64,000 bases of DNA from Patagioenas fasciata (GCF_037038585.1 NC_092520.1:121552001-121616000), one strand, 5' to 3'; positions 37,190 to 51,100 are shown, numbered from the stretch's first letter. Translations and numbers: made by a program. The notes: generated by a model not told the origin, from the letters alone.

Positions 37190-38020
37190 CCAGTTAAAAT
37201 AATGAAATCCCAAGATGAAGTCCTCACGCAGTAAAAGTGCAAATATTGTTTGCATGATGCGCTGGTCACTCAGCTGATCCAGTGGGCACTTCTCACAGCA
37301 GCATGTTTTTTGAGACCTACCATTTGGGTCAAGTACTAGCTGGTTGTTTGCTTTCAGTGTGCCTCCATTCATTAACACTTCTGATTATATGCCCTGTTCT
37401 TTACCATTTGACTTCAAACAACATGTAGCACATCTATGAAGGTATTACTGCTCTTAGAGATAGCTACAAAAAACAAGAGAAATACTCAGTGATTATGGAC
37501 CAACCTCACAGGACATTCCATTAATATATAATAGTCACTGAACACTGCAAATAACTGCTTTTTCTTTCCCCTCCTGTCAAAATAATGTGTCATTATTCAC
37601 TAGCATCAGAAATAACCAACAGCTCTTGCAACTCCTGTTATTTTCATACTAGCCAGTATATGTAAAAGTAGTCAGTAATTTGCATACTTAAGCTGGACTG
37701 GATGGAGCTACCTGGCATATTCCATGCCACAGACTGTACTCCATACTCTCATCTTCCACACAGGTTTGCTTTTGGATCTCACAGATCAATGCCTATTTCT
37801 TGATCACTTGACCAGGATCCATGAGAGCCTAGACACACAGCAAATAGATCAAGAGACAGACAGTTCTTATGGATTTGTTTAACTTCTATCCCTACAATGA
37901 AAGGGGAGTTGTGCCTCCCTCGTATGTGTAAGAATTTGAAGTTAACAGGTACAAAAACTTTGTGCTGCTAGCATGAGCAACCTACTGAAAAGATAGCTTT
38001 GCATAGAACTGCATTATATC

Positions 38021-38995
38021 ACACAGCATCACAGTATCACAGTATGTTTGGGATTGGAAGGGACCTCAGAAGACCATCTAGTCCAATCCCCCTGCCAGAG
38101 CAGGAACACCTAGATGAGGTTACACAGGAATATGTCCAGGCGGGTTTTGAATGTCTCCAGAGCAGGAGACTCCACAACCGCCCCTGGGCAGCCTGTTCCA
38201 GTGCTCTGTCACCCTCACTGAGAAGAAGTTTCTTCTCAAATTTAAGTGGAACCTCTTGTGTTCCAGCTTGGTCCCATCACCCCTTGTCCTATCATTGTTT
38301 GCCACTGAGAAGAGCCTGGCTCCATCCTCATGGCACTCACCTTTTATACACTTATAAACATTAATAAGGTCACCCCTCAGTCTCCTCTTCTCCAAACTAA
38401 AGAGCCCCAGCTCCCTCAGCCTTTCTTCATAAGGGAGATACTCTACTCCCTTAATCATCTTTGTTGCCCTGTGCTGGACTCTCTCCAGCAGTTCCCTGTC
38501 CTTCTTGAACTGAGGGGCCCAGAACTGGACACAATATTCCAGATGTGGTCTCACCAGGGCAGAGTAGAGGGGAAGGAGGACCTCTCTCGATCTACTAACC
38601 ACCCCCCTTGTAATACACCCGAGGATGCCATTGGCCTTCCTGACCACAAGGACACAGTGCTGGCTCATGGTCATCCTGCTGTCCACCAGGACCCCAGGTC
38701 CCTTTCCCCTACACTGCTCTCTAATAGGTCATTCCCCAGCCTATACTGGAATCTGGGGTTGTTCCTGCCCAGATGCAGGACTCTACACTTGCCCTTGTTA
38801 AATTTCATCAGGTTATTCCCCACCCAACTCTCCAGCCTGTCCAGATCCCGCTGGATGGCAGCACAGCCTTCTGGTGTGTCAGCCGCTCCTCCCAGCTTAG
38901 TGTCATCAGCAAACTTGCTGACAGTACACTCAATTCCCTCGTCTAAATTGTTAATGAATATATTGAATAATACTGGCCCCAGTACTGACCCCTGA
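38021..38995 (-). mobile_element. CR1 LINE, 5'-truncated, minus strand
   Basis: About 975 bp of CR1 read right to left. It begins at the reverse transcriptase active-site region, runs through the end of ORF2 and finishes in the 3' untranslated region (GGACTAGATGGTCTTCTGAG, GGTCCCTTCCAATCCC) with a short ACTGTGAT-type tail at 38019-38045. CR1 is the dominant avian LINE and copies itself by target-primed reverse transcription, leaving 5'-truncated copies. No target duplication is seen, which is normal for CR1. Confidence 0.95.
38120..38990 (-). pseudogene. CR1 ORF2 (reverse transcriptase) C-terminal remnant
   Basis: On the minus strand the F-A-D-D catalytic box of the LINE reverse transcriptase is intact (38902-38913). 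It is followed by the [16 protein letters not shown] segment and the C-terminal [19 protein letters not shown] region. A 1-nt loss near the ERDLG segment (about 38695-38705) splits the frame; the remaining 188-codon frame spans 38120-38686 and is preceded by in-frame V-D-S-R-M. The N-terminal endonuclease and the first half of the polymerase are absent. It is a dead fragment, not a host gene, although it is the cleanest-looking minus-strand frame in the window. Confidence 0.9.
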
Positions 38996-39009
38996 GTTGC
39001 CTCTGTTGG

Positions 39010-39195
39010 GGTGAAACACTGGCCCAGGTTGCCCAGAGAGGTGGTAGATGCCCCATCCCTGGAGACATTTCAGGCCAGGCTGGACAGGGCTCTGAGCAAC
39101 CTGATCTAGTTGAAGATGTCCCTGCTCAGTGCAGGGGGTTGGACTAGGTGAGCTTTGAAGGTCCCTTCCAACCCAAACAATTCTATGGTTCTACT
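39010..39195 (+). mobile_element. CR1 LINE 3' end, plus strand
   Basis: CACTGGCCCAGGTTGCCCAG, AGGTGGTAGATGCCCCATCC, GGAGACATTTCAGGCCAGGC and GGTCCCTTCCAACCC, then TTCTATGGTTCTA, are the end of ORF2 and 3' tail of CR1 in + orientation. About 185 bp are kept. Its truncated 5' end lies within some 15 bp of the truncated 5' end of the minus-strand copy. Confidence 0.92.
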
Positions 39196-42100
39196 ATTTA
39201 GGATAGGAAGACTACCAGGAAAACTCCAGGTGACACAAAAATTTAAGTAAGTAAGAAGAAAACGTTTGTGTTGTTTTTCAGTCCAAGGAATCCTGAAAAT
39301 ATTAATAGCTTTTAGTCCAAGGTAAATAAAACTTTGCAATTAAGTTGCTTTGTACTAAAACCTTAAATGTAGGCAAGAGTATTAAAACAGGATTTTTTCA
39401 TAAAACATTTTGAAGCTAAATGTTCATCAAAACCAAGTCTTTCTCACAGTGATTTTCAACACAGTGGCATTCTCCGATTTGCAGTTGTTTTGCGTGAAGT
39501 GAGAAAAAAAGAAACCCCAAACCCACATACATACCATACCTGGCTGGTGTGCATGTTAATTTCTGTTTGTAAACTATATTTTAAAGCTAGTTCTGTGCAG
39601 AAGTAACTTACAAAAGCTAGATATTCAAAACAAATATGGATAGGCACATACTGAAAAGTCATCCAGGTTTTCAGTTTTTCTTTGGATAGCCTTGCATGAA
39701 GAAGAATAAAAGAAAACACAGCAAGAAATGGGTTGTGTTATGTAGTTAAATTTCCAGTTACAAGGCAGATATTTATTGCAAAAGAGAAAGGAAGAAGATT
39801 AGGCAAACTAGCCATTTCCTTCAGCCAGAGAATTTCCAAACTTTATCACTGATTATGTAATGGATTTGTACAGTACCCAGAATTTACCTAGTACTGTCAT
39901 TTTAACACCAGATTTTAGTATTCATGTGGTTTTTATGTAACCAACCGCTCCCCTGCTTTTTCCATGTATGTTTAGGCTCCAGACAAACTCTAGAAGTAAA
40001 CCCAAGCAGTCTCCAAATGCAACTCTGTTTCAAGATCACTTGATGGTAAAAACAAGTTTACTCTTTGTGCTTGCTTTTACAGTAGCACAGAAATGAAGCA
40101 AGTTCTAGAGCCAAGAAGAACAGAGCTGGAACCGTAACTACAAGAATATACAGAACTATTTTAAGAATAGTTAGGCCTCAGGCTGCAAGCACTAAGCAAA
40201 TCACAAGAGCTTGTAACGTCTGAGTTCAATTGAAATTACAATACCCGCCCTACTATATGTTATTTCAAAGGACCACATCCCATGTTTTCTGGGTTCAAAG
40301 CAGCTCACTGAAGGGGACATTCATTTGCCCTGCTATGCCCTGCTCAAGCCACCCAGGAAAAGGGTGTCCTGTCACCGGTGCTCCTGGAGCCTGCTCTGTT
40401 CACCACAAGCCAGTTTACATCTTCATTACAAATCCTTATAAAAATGAAAGTGTGCATGAAGGAGGAAGCAGGATTCACCTATTTTTTCTCACAATCCTCA
40501 GTAGTGAAGGACTTTTGAATTGGGTCCCTTTTTTAGCCTAAATTGCCATGGTAACCCTTCTCTGCATGGATGTTGCTGGTGTCTCCTCCAGCACCCACCA
40601 AGCAACTCCCCAAATCTTTTGCACAGTTCCTGGTTAATGAGTTTGAGCTTGCTTTACTTGGAGCTCTTACAGTTGTTTTCTTCCTGATCCTCAAAAGGGA
40701 GCCAAATTCTCACTCTCTTCCCTGACCTAAATTGCTGTTAGGAATTAAAAGGAGAAAGAATAAGGTGCAAGCTACTGGCTGACAGCTATTAATGTGAGGC
40801 CTGTCCCCATAGGAGCCATGCTGCCAAGACCCTCAGGAGGAAATTAATTTTCCAGGACATCACATCTCCAACCACATGCTGGTTTTGCTATCAAAAGGAC
40901 TGCTCAGCTACTGCTACAAGGAGTTCGCGCAGTATGATTGGCAGCCTTTAATTTGTGTGGGAAACTTAAATATAGGCTTTAGTCTTGCTTATTTCTAACA
41001 GAGCTGAAATAGGAGATAGGAGTAGAGGACTGAATTTGAAGAGGGTGAGGTGAATTGTATTGGCTTGAGTTGCAAAGGTTTAAATGAGTTTATTGTCCAG
41101 TCAGGCAACCGAGGTGAAGAAACTAGATTATTCACTATGCAGCAGCGCTGCTAACAAGGGTTGCATATAATGAAATGTCAATGACCTTTTCTCATACCTC
41201 TGGCATTTATCTTCTCAACTGTTTTCTAAGTCCTTTAAATTGCCCATCTGTGTTCAACATGTTCTGCAGAGTCTGGCCTCACAAATCCCTTTGTGATTTC
41301 TGAGACACTGTTCTTGCCCACTGAGAGTCTCAGAGCTGTTCTCTGGAAGCTGACCGCTAGGCACATCACTTAATGCCCCAGCAAAAGCATTTTCCAATAG
41401 GGTGCTCTCGCCTTTGTTGAGAGATATTACCATGCAGTGGCAGGAAGCATTTGGAACAGTGAGGAAGCACCAGACACCAGTTCACTGAAGTCTTCAGCAA
41501 GTCACTTAACATCTCAACAGGTGCCAACCACCTTCAGTACGTGCTAGCTGCTTGATGCAGGTAAGGGACAAAAATGTTCCAGCCCCTTTAGGAGCCTGCC
41601 CAAACTTGCTTAAAGCATGAACAGAAGATTTCCCTTTTCTTCCTTCATTTACCTTCATTCCTAATCAATTTACCACACTTCTCTTCTCCTACTTCTCTCC
41701 ACATCTCATTTCAACAGATAGAAATCCTTCTTTCCCTTTACTTTTGGGTCCTCTTTTTTATAGAAGTGTCCCCTTTCATCCAGGCAACTTCAGTGCTATT
41801 AATTGTTTGGGTACATATCTTTTGTTGTCCTGATTACTGTTACTTGCCATAGATTTTTCCATTTCCCTTACATTTATGTATTATTTTGATTTCATAACCT
41901 CCTCTCTCTTCAGTCCATTGCCCTGTAGACACCCTCAACATAATAAATACTTCTTTTGATAATAAACTCAGAAGAGCATTTAACTTACTTTCTTTCTAAG
42001 TCCTTTTGCTAAAAATGGATTATGCAATTGTTTCAGTAGAAGCCAGAGGGTGCCACTGAAATAAGGGTTTCTATTGTGCTAAGCACTGTAAAGGCACATT

Positions 42101-45100
42101 AGTCTGACTAGTTGCAGTTACAATAAAATTTGTCCTTTGAAGAAGTTCAAGGTTTCAAAAACTGTTGACCGCAATGGAAACAAAAAGTCAACCATTAAAA
42201 TGAGATTCTGAAGAGCAAGTATTATTTATCCACAACTGCTAAGGGAAAAAACACATGATGAAATGTTGCTGAAACAAGGGAGCTTTCAAAAAATGTTTGC
42301 TCATGCTTTTCTAAAATGAAACATCAAAACAGTTTTTAATGAAAATTTTAGATTTTATTTGAAGGGACCTTTTGGTGGAATACTCTTAGGGTAAATGTTG
42401 TTACCAACTGTAATTGTGAGTTTTCTAGGCATGTGTGTATTGTCTTTTATATAGTCATCTGGAAAATATAAAATTGACAAATATAGAATTTGACATCACA
42501 GAAGAATCACATTATCATGGGTACACACAGCTATAAAGGTCCTTAGCGGAGGACATGAGAGGTGAATGGCTCTGCTCTGGCTCTGCCAGCCAGGAGATGA
42601 GCTGTTGCTGTCCCTGCACTCCATCAAAGGCTGTGGAGGACCTGTGAGTGCGAGAAATGGCTGCAGGGTACCAAGGACCCAGAGCACGGTTGGTGTCTGC
42701 AGCAACCGCGCTGCCAGTCTGACCTGGACATGGCCACAGGTCTCTGTCTGGGGCTGCCAGAGGAGCTCAGATCCCCGCGGGCAGGTCAAACTGTCCCCAC
42801 TGGGGATGCATGAGGCAGAGATCAAGGATATACCACCACAGAGGTACAGAAAGAGCTGACGAGTGGATTATACAGGATAAATTAGGTACCAGTGTTCATG
42901 GAAAACATGGACATGCACCATAGACCTGCTCCCTCCCCATACTGCTGGTGACCAGCTGTTGCCTTCAGATGCAGAGATTTCATCTCTGCTTTGCCTGCCA
43001 GAGTCTCCACCGCTCCCCCTCCTACCTTTGTGTTTGCATAGGCAGTGCAGGAATCCAACTACAGAATCGATCTTCCACAAACTTCATGTGTGGCAGTAAC
43101 CAGGAATTCTTTAAGACATGGCTCATTTTATCTAGATGTCTTCTTTGGCCTTAGACACGAATGAAAATATCCATAGAAGTATCAGAATTACTACAAAACA
43201 AACAAGCAACATCCAAAACAAGACAACACATGAAGTCTCACTATCCTACTTGTTCCCAAAACTTCCCAGAACTAGAATTATATGTAATAAAAGTATTTCC
43301 TAGAGAAATCTCAAGTTTCAAGACAAAATTTTAAGTCTTGTGGACTCATTGACATGGAGCAAATGACAAATACACAGATAGAACATTTTTGTATTTCTGA
43401 TTAGTTTTACTTTGTTCAAGTATTATATCCTCTAGGTTAAATCTTTCCTTGCAGTTCAAGACCAAATGCCCAAATTCTACCAGAAGAAAAGTGTCATGAA
43501 GCAGACTGTTTCACTATTTAGGCTATGCCTATAGCATAATCTCTGCTGCAAGACCTGCCTGAGCTTCACACCTGAACAAAGAGATACAAAGTTCAAACAC
43601 AGCCCCTAAACATATGTGCTTTTTTCCCCCCCTTTTTATTTAACCTATCCACATTTTTTATGATAATGAAACAATTTTAAAAATTATATCATTATTTCCT
43701 GCCAGTAAATATGTGAAGATACAAAAGCTGCATTACTTGTTGCAAAAACCAATTCAGGTCACAAACTCTTCCATGCAATCTAGAGACCAGTTTCTTATCC
43801 TAAAAACATTTTTTGTGAAATGTTGAATTTTCCTAGGTATGGAAACTCTCACCAACTCTCCATTTGATCTTCTTCACTGGACAAAAAGGTTACTGTCACC
43901 AAATTATTTAGTACAGAAAAAAGAAGCAACAAAGTCATCTTTCAATTTACTTCCTAAGTGAACAGGAACTTGCAATGAAATCTTACAATGAAATAAGAAA
44001 ATAGCCTAAATAGAGCATAGACCAAACAAATGATGCCTTTCTCTGAGAGGCTTTGCCAGACAACTGTGGCAAACTTAGAAACTTTACACAGTTGTATCTT
44101 CGCACTTCCCAACTGTTGGATGAAAAACAAGGAGTGTAATGATAGTCAAGAAACAGTTCTAAAGAGAGAATTATATAAGCATAAGGGCTGTTCCATGATA
44201 AGATATTACATATAATACTTTTTTGGATGTCCTCCCCTTCACACTGAAATAAAAAGAGGCAGTGCATCCATCAGCTTGATAGATTTTCATACTAACTGAA
44301 GGTATTTATGCCCCAGTCCCTCACTAATGCATAGCTGCTCTATATGTTAAATGAGAGGGAGACTCTATTTCCCTGATGCCCTGATCCCAAAGATCTTGCT
44401 GTCTTTCTTCAGCTGCCACCTCTGTACTGTGCTGTTTTCTCCTACAAATGGGTACCAGGCCAAGGAAGGTTTTGGAGAGGACAGTGATGATTATTTGCAC
44501 TCAGAAAATTGCAATCAAAACACTCAGACATTGTCCAAACATTTAGAACCTGGTGTGACACAAACAATACTTTCCACCCGTTAGTATTACCCTGTTTGGG
44601 TGGCCTGTGTACAGTCTTCCAGTCTTTAGGGATTACTGTTTGCAAACAAGCATTAGATGATCTGCACATGGTCAAAAAGTGACCACCAAACACCATCTGT
44701 GACAATGAAGGAAATAATTAGCTATAAAACAACTTGAGCTTGTATTCAAAATGTCATATTTAAATACATAAGGTGACAGAAATATCAGCTGGTTTAAGCT
44801 TATGATGCATAAAAGTCTCACGTTTCCTTTTGCTCATGTTGGTTTATGAGTTAGAGCAAGGTAAGGCAGTAGTTTTATCCAAGTCTTACATTCCCCTGAC
44901 ATCAGGAAGACCATGTTCAGAACAGCTGAGTGGTTCAGAATAGCTTTACTTTTCCTCTTATGAAAGGAGATGCTTGATATTAGTATGGTTCTAGACTGGA
45001 TTTTTTTTTCCGTTAGTTTAGAAATGATAGATATAAGCAGGAAAACAAACAAACAAACCCTAGTCCTTCTCTGTAATCATCTGCACTAAACCAAAACAAG

Positions 45101-45269
45101 CAGATTGTTCTGTTTCTGTAAAAAAAGGTTTGTGAGAAAATCCCTCTTACTTAATCAGCTAATGAAAGGAGCAGAAAAAATCCCCAAGATGGTAGCATTT
45201 TGCTATCCAGAAGTTCACTTTTGGGTTTTTGCCCCAACCAGAATAATCAGTCTAAGATTCTCACTCCTT
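39196..45269. other. Unique DNA, no gene recognised
   Basis: AT-rich and featureless apart from the GC-rich block at 42.54-42.86 kb. Confidence 0.5.
42545..42860. other. GC-rich block, unrecognised
   Basis: About 310 bp with raised GC and several CpG sites lie in AT-rich DNA. The block is open on the + strand (97 codons from 42566) and on the minus strand (109 codons to 42496). Neither translation resembles a family I know. It could be a decayed repeat, an old exon or a small CpG-bearing regulatory island. Confidence 0.3.
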
Positions 45270-45996
45270 TGTTTTTGTGGTTTAACCTGAGTTAGCAATG
45301 TAACCACGATAACCACTCATTCACTCCCCCTGCTCCCACCCCCAAATAGGGGAGAGAGACTTGAAATGGAAGGGAGAAACTCACAGATTGAGATAAATAC
45401 AGTTTAATAAAATAACAAAACAACACTAATATACTACTACTGCTACTACTAATGTATATCTAATGAAAACAGAATATGAAATAAAAGATACTCAATGCAA
45501 TTCCTCATGAACTGTCTGCACCAAGCAGCCAGTCCCAGGAAGCAGCATCTGGTCCCAAACAGCTGATTCCAGAGAGAAAAAGGCAGAAAGGCCCAGAGGC
45601 CTGCAAAATGGCGGGATGGCAAAAGGCCAAACTAAAGGAAACTCCCAAACAGAAGTCTCCTGAACAGGTCTCCATCCCGACTAAGAAGCAAGCTGGAAGA
45701 TCCTGACTCAAATATAAAGCATGATGCTAATGTGATGGAATAGTCTTATTGATCAGTCTGGATACCAGTCAAACTCTACCCCATCTCTTCCCCGCCTTCC
45801 TGTCTGCCTCACACCTGTGGACATTGCTCAATGGCCTTGGATCCCAGACTAGAGCAATTAAAACCACTAACTCTCTCCTGGGGTGTTATCTTCTTGTTTC
45901 TAAACTAAATCCAAACAATGACTGTGCTAGCTACAAAAAAGAAAGGTTTCTAACTGCATGAAGGAAAATGAACTCATTTTCAGTCAAAATAGCACA
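45270..45996 (-). mobile_element. Solo LTR, avian family ending GGTTAAACCACAAAAACA
   Basis: The 727-bp unit starts TGTGCTATTTTGACTG on the minus strand and ends CACAAAAACA, sharing its termini style with the 20.96-kb LTR but with a different middle. A TTATATTT promoter-like box lies near 45712-45719, and an ATTAAA signal on the minus strand at 45403-45408 follows a CTACTACTA-rich stretch. Flanks (TCCTT left, CTTGT right) do not form a clean duplication, so boundaries may be off by a few bases or the flank has mutated. Confidence 0.82.
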
Positions 45997-48900
45997 CTTG
46001 TTTATATTCTGGCTTTATTCAATATGTCCATATCCATTAGGGGTCACAGAAACTTAGAGACATAGAACGTCCAGAATCTTCACATTTGTAACTGCAGCAG
46101 TTGCTGGATCTATAGTTTCAGAAATGACTGGCTGATGATTGGCAAGGGGTGACCCAAGAAATGAGTTGGATGGTAGATTCCAGTGCATAAACTGTATACT
46201 GCTACAGCAGGAAAAGATGTTGCAAATTCTAAAAAGTGGGGCCGGGGATTGAAGGGAGAGCAAAGACAGAACAAAAAAATAGTTAGGTGCTCCCACAAAC
46301 TAACATATAACACAAAGCATCATGAACTTGGGCTTCACTTGGAAATTGAATACCATCATGTATAATCTTATTTTTCCATTAGTGACCTCTGGAACATCTC
46401 AGCACTAAGTGGTGCTGGTGTACAACAAAAGAGGCAGCCTTGTGCTTCTGTAAAACAGTAAGCAGGGCCATGGTCCTTCTTCATCTATCATCCAGCAGCA
46501 ATAGGATAGAGAGATTACAACATATGAGACCCAGGTAGCTACAAAGGTCTCATCGTTTCTGTCAGAGCTCACTTAAGGCAAACATAAATTAACTAATTTA
46601 GGGATTCTGAATGATTCAACTTCATGCCCATTCTGGCACTGAACAAGAGGCCCTGATGATGGAGAACCAGTCAGCAATGAAGACATAAGATTGAAAATAC
46701 AACAGTGCTCCACAGCAGAGGGGGGCAGGTCAAGCTGAGATCCAGAGAGACAATAAGTACTCTAGAAACCCTTGATCCATTTTAAGATGATGCCAAATTT
46801 CTAAGGTGAACACTGTGCATTCTGCCTAGGAGTTTCATGATCCACTCCCACGCACAACAAACAATGTCAGTATGAAGTCCCTGAAATTCGTGGAGTGTTG
46901 CCAGCATGGAATACATAAAGCTGTCTGGTGGGGTTGTCACAAACTACTTGGGTCTCAGCCAGGAGGCTGAGGGGAGCTGGCATTGGAAAGAGACCATGAC
47001 AGTCTGTGGAAGCTCGACATGCTGATACTGAAAGAAGCTGTCATGACAATAAGGATTAGGCAGGCAGCTGATATGTTCACCAGAAGTATCCACGCATATT
47101 GAAGGTGCTAACTAGGCCCCTTCTTTGCTGGGATTGCTGAGGGTCAGAACAGACTATGTACAGATAAAACACACCATCTTCTCTGTCAGCACCTTTAGCA
47201 ATGGGAGTCAGTAGTTTGAATACCTTGCGACTGCCAATCAAAATCCAGAGTAAAGTCTGCGTTCAGAAAGCCACCAACATTTTGACTAAGGAGAAGAGAA
47301 AAAAAGGCTGTGTACACAAATAGTTTATTTTCTTCTGCATCAAAAGGTGGTGCTCTTTATATTCTATCACAGGTTACTTCTGAGAAACAGGGCTTCCATG
47401 CCTGGGGGTGAAATCTCTAAGTGCTTTTTCCACACACCCCTCTTCATCTCCTTAAATTGCCAGACCTTCTTCCTGCTAAAGTGGTTGGACAATAATCATA
47501 TTAGCTCTCAATGGGTTCAACCAGGAACATTAGATTAATCTGTCAAGGTAAATAACCAAAGGAGTCAGAGAACATGTAGGATTTCTATAGCTCTCTGGAA
47601 GGCTACCACTCAGTAAGTACTAATGTGTTCCTTCCTTTATAAGTGCCACTGAAGGCATCTCACCATGTTTCTGTCCCTGGTTGTCCGGGCAGGATTGTGC
47701 TGAGCAGCAGATTGACACCATGTCTGACAAAGCCCAAACATAGTGCTTGTGGGTGCACAGTGTTTAGAGCCAGCATATGAATTTGACACATTTGAGACAC
47801 ATCAAAACTACCCTGTATGTTTCTGTCACACAGCTCACATCTATTAGGCTGCCAGAATCCCAAATGCCCCAAAACACCACATTCAAATAAAATTTCCAAG
47901 TGCAGAATGCAGAAGGACACATCCTGGGAAATCCACATGACTATCAGCCCCTTTTCTGATCCCCAGAACAGAAGCATCTGTGGTCCAGCCTGTAGCAAAA
48001 CCAGCTATCCTCATCCCCACAAGGCAGGCGTAAATGACCTTGTTCTCTGGAAATGGAGCATCTGGGCATTTGTTCCAGTGTATTCACTGTAACTCAGGCA
48101 GGTGATAGAAGATCACACAGTCTTTAAATAGTCTCAGAGGCATAACCAAACAGAATCAATTTCTGAGATAACAGGACGAAAAGAAGTCCAAATATGCACA
48201 CGCGTAAATCAAGGCAGTTGGCACCATTACATAAAAGTGTTATGAATGATGCAGTACTGTATAGGTCTCTCTGTCTTTTCCAAGTTGCCTTTTAAGTCTA
48301 TAGCCTTCCACAACTGGCATTCACTATTTCATGGCTTCCTACTGAGCCTGGCACTGGAAGCTGCTCTAAAGACAATGTATGAAGTGACCTGGATTTATTA
48401 AAAAGGAATTAGCCTATACCACAAAATGCATCCAACCCATGACAATAACAGTAAGACCACAAACCACAAACAGTGGCACCGACACCATTGAGGTAGCAAT
48501 ACAATGCAGTGCTTGTCAATCAGCTTTCCCACCAGAGGGAAAATGAACACACAAAAAACAAACAAGAAAAAGTCTCCTCTAAGCCCATGGAAGTATCTAT
48601 TACATTTACTGCTACTTTAATTCCATTGTAAACCTGGTCAGGTGTTATTCTTCAGAAGCGTGAGATTGACTCTTTTCATCTCCAGCAGTGAAGGTAACTA
48701 ACCCACAACAAACCACTTGGTGAGAACTAAGGCTTCCTCAAGAATTAGCTCCTCCACAGCTGCTCCTTTTTTAAACCTAGAAAAGCTCCTCTGTTTTTTT
48801 GTCGGTTGTTAGACTTTAGCCCTCATGTACAGAGCCTTGCTCTGTGCCCTCGGCAGGAGGTGGAGTATTTTCCCAGAGCAGATGAGGGGGGAGAAGCAAG

Positions 48901-51094
48901 TAGGTGGAACATGAGTCTCCTTCTTGAGTGGCAAGATTCAACATTTCCACAATTTTTTTCCACATAAATAGATAAGGTTTATACATCCATTACCCATTTC
49001 CAACCTCCTGCCCCCACCTTGCCACAGTCCTTACGTAAGGACTCAGTTTTGCTCTTGCAGCAAACCTCCCAGAGATTTCAAGGACATGTTAGCACCACCA
49101 TCCAAGGCTCAGTGAGAACCTTTGTTGTCTGTCCTTTACTGAAATGATTCAAGTACTGCTTTGTGTCTTTCTCCTACATCTCTTTCTTTATTCCTTATTT
49201 CTTCATCATCTTAAATCTTGCCTGTCTTCTCTCTGCAATATTACCTAGTTGCCCTTTCCAGCAAGACCCATTCAATCTTCAATCTTCAATGTAACAGGTT
49301 TGTTGTTAAACTGAAGCATTCATAACTTGAGGAAATTGCTAAGAGAAAAGGAACTCAACTTCAAAATATGCTGCTGAAAAGTATGCACAAAGACTTAAGA
49401 ACTCGCTGCCTCAATAGGCATTTTCACAATTCCTTTCTGAGCTAGAACATTCACCTTGAGAAAGTGCTGCATATGTCATTAAGATAAATACGGCTTTGGC
49501 ACTCAGTGCACTGTGCTTTTTTGTTTGTCATTCTCACAAAGCAACACAAATGCCAGTACTTTTCTCCCAACAGAAGCCATGTATCTGATAGCCCAGCAAA
49601 TCCCTTTCTGTACCTTAAACACCTATATCTCAGAAATGCCACCCTCTGTGGTAAACTGAATTATGTATCTTGACCTGATGTTTATGGTACATATATATCA
49701 ATTTGTTTTCACTCCATGTTCTGCTCTCTCAAGATAAGCCACCCTTTGAACAGAGATGGGAGGAGGAAACAGAAACAAAGGCAGATGAGACAATTCTCTG
49801 TCACTGGGAGAAGACTGTCTCTTGCTGAAGGCATGGGACTGGTTCTGTGCTTAAAGGCAGAAAGATCAGAAGAGAATAGAACAGAGCTGGCCTGAAAGGA
49901 AGGAGCTTGAAAAGCTCTCGAAATTAACAGAGGTGTCTGCTAGAAGGATCTGAAGTTCTGGCTGCTTATCATCATAAGAAAGGCTTCACTCAGTAGAGGT
50001 AGATAGATTGACTGTTTTAAAATCCTCTAATTAAATCATAGTTTGGGTTAATAAAGCAGAAAAATCCTTATGCTTGCCAGAAATCACAGGCATCGGATGT
50101 AAAGCAGCACAGTTATTGATCCCACTTCAGGATAACAAACATCTTCATCTCTGAGCTACAGCAAAGCAGCTGCCAATTAATTGGCAGCCTCAGTGTGCTG
50201 GTGAGGTGAGGGAGATATACAGTCGATCTGCACAAAATAACCCTGCAAACCAGTAATATTTTCTCTCTGACCGCAGAAGAAACTAGTTTGCTCTAAGAAG
50301 TACTAATTGCATAGGTGGCATCTCACTACTTGGCCAGAATTTTCTAAGCTTTAAAGATTTGCATGCCCTCCCCTTTGCCTTCTAATAGGAGACATCAGTG
50401 ACATGCTGATAAAGGCTCATGCATTTAGACAAGCCTCTGTTCTTTCTCCTGTTAGTGTTGTCAGGTCTCTCATATGGGGTCAGACAACCTTGCCAATCAT
50501 CTCCCATCACATGCTTCACTGTTGTTAGAGCTTTATCTTGAGAATCAGTGCAGAAGAAACACTCCAGACCTGCACTGCAGCTAGGGAGGCAGTTTGTGCC
50601 AGGAAAGACAGTGCTCAAAAGGTAGCTTGCCCATAGCAAACTGGTAATTGTGTAGCCCAGGGAAGGAGTCCCTCACCCACCTCAGAACCAGGATGGTCAA
50701 AGCAGCAGGTGTCACATCGAGAAAGCAAAGACATAGAAGGACCGTACTGTAATTACTGCTATCCACGCATTAGTGTAGTTCCTTGTAAGAGTGCTCTGCT
50801 CCCCTCATTCTTCTCCATACTTAAAATGTAATCAAATAAATCATTAAATGCGACATCTTTAAAAACACTGGCATCAAAGTGAGAAGTACAGGTAGTATTT
50901 CACAGTTGCTTTTTCAGGCTCTCTGCACCCACAGGGAAATACTACAGAGTTGATACGTAAGTCATGTTATAAAACACAAGCATGCTAGGAAGGGTAGAAA
51001 CTCCCTCATTCCAGGAATTTTATAACTACTAGTATAATGACCTTCCTGAAAACATTCACTTATTTAGCTTTAAATGCATTAAATCTCAGGATTT
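45997..51094. other. Unique DNA, no gene recognised
   Basis: No recognised gene or repeat. A perfect palindrome lies at 50169-50188. Confidence 0.5.
50169..50188. repeat. Perfect 20-bp palindrome
   Basis: GCTGCCAATTAATTGGCAGC is its own reverse complement. The centre has TAATT homeodomain cores on both strands and CCAAT boxes facing each other. Whether it is bound is unknown. Confidence 0.9.
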
Positions 51095-51100
51095 CTCTTG

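Larger units (their letters stand above)
28456..38020. other. Unique AT-rich DNA with one CR1 tail
   Basis: About 9.6 kb with no recognised gene. It contains the CR1 tail near 32.4 kb, a poly-T run at about 37169-37189, and AT-rich tracts at 29.1-29.3 and 35.1-35.5 kb that could be conserved non-coding DNA. That last point cannot be judged from one sequence. Confidence 0.5.

Noticed and set aside
38120..38686. 188-codon minus-strand open frame as a host gene
   Set aside because: Its sequence and position are the C-terminal part of CR1 ORF2, within a recognisable CR1 copy ending in a CR1 tail.
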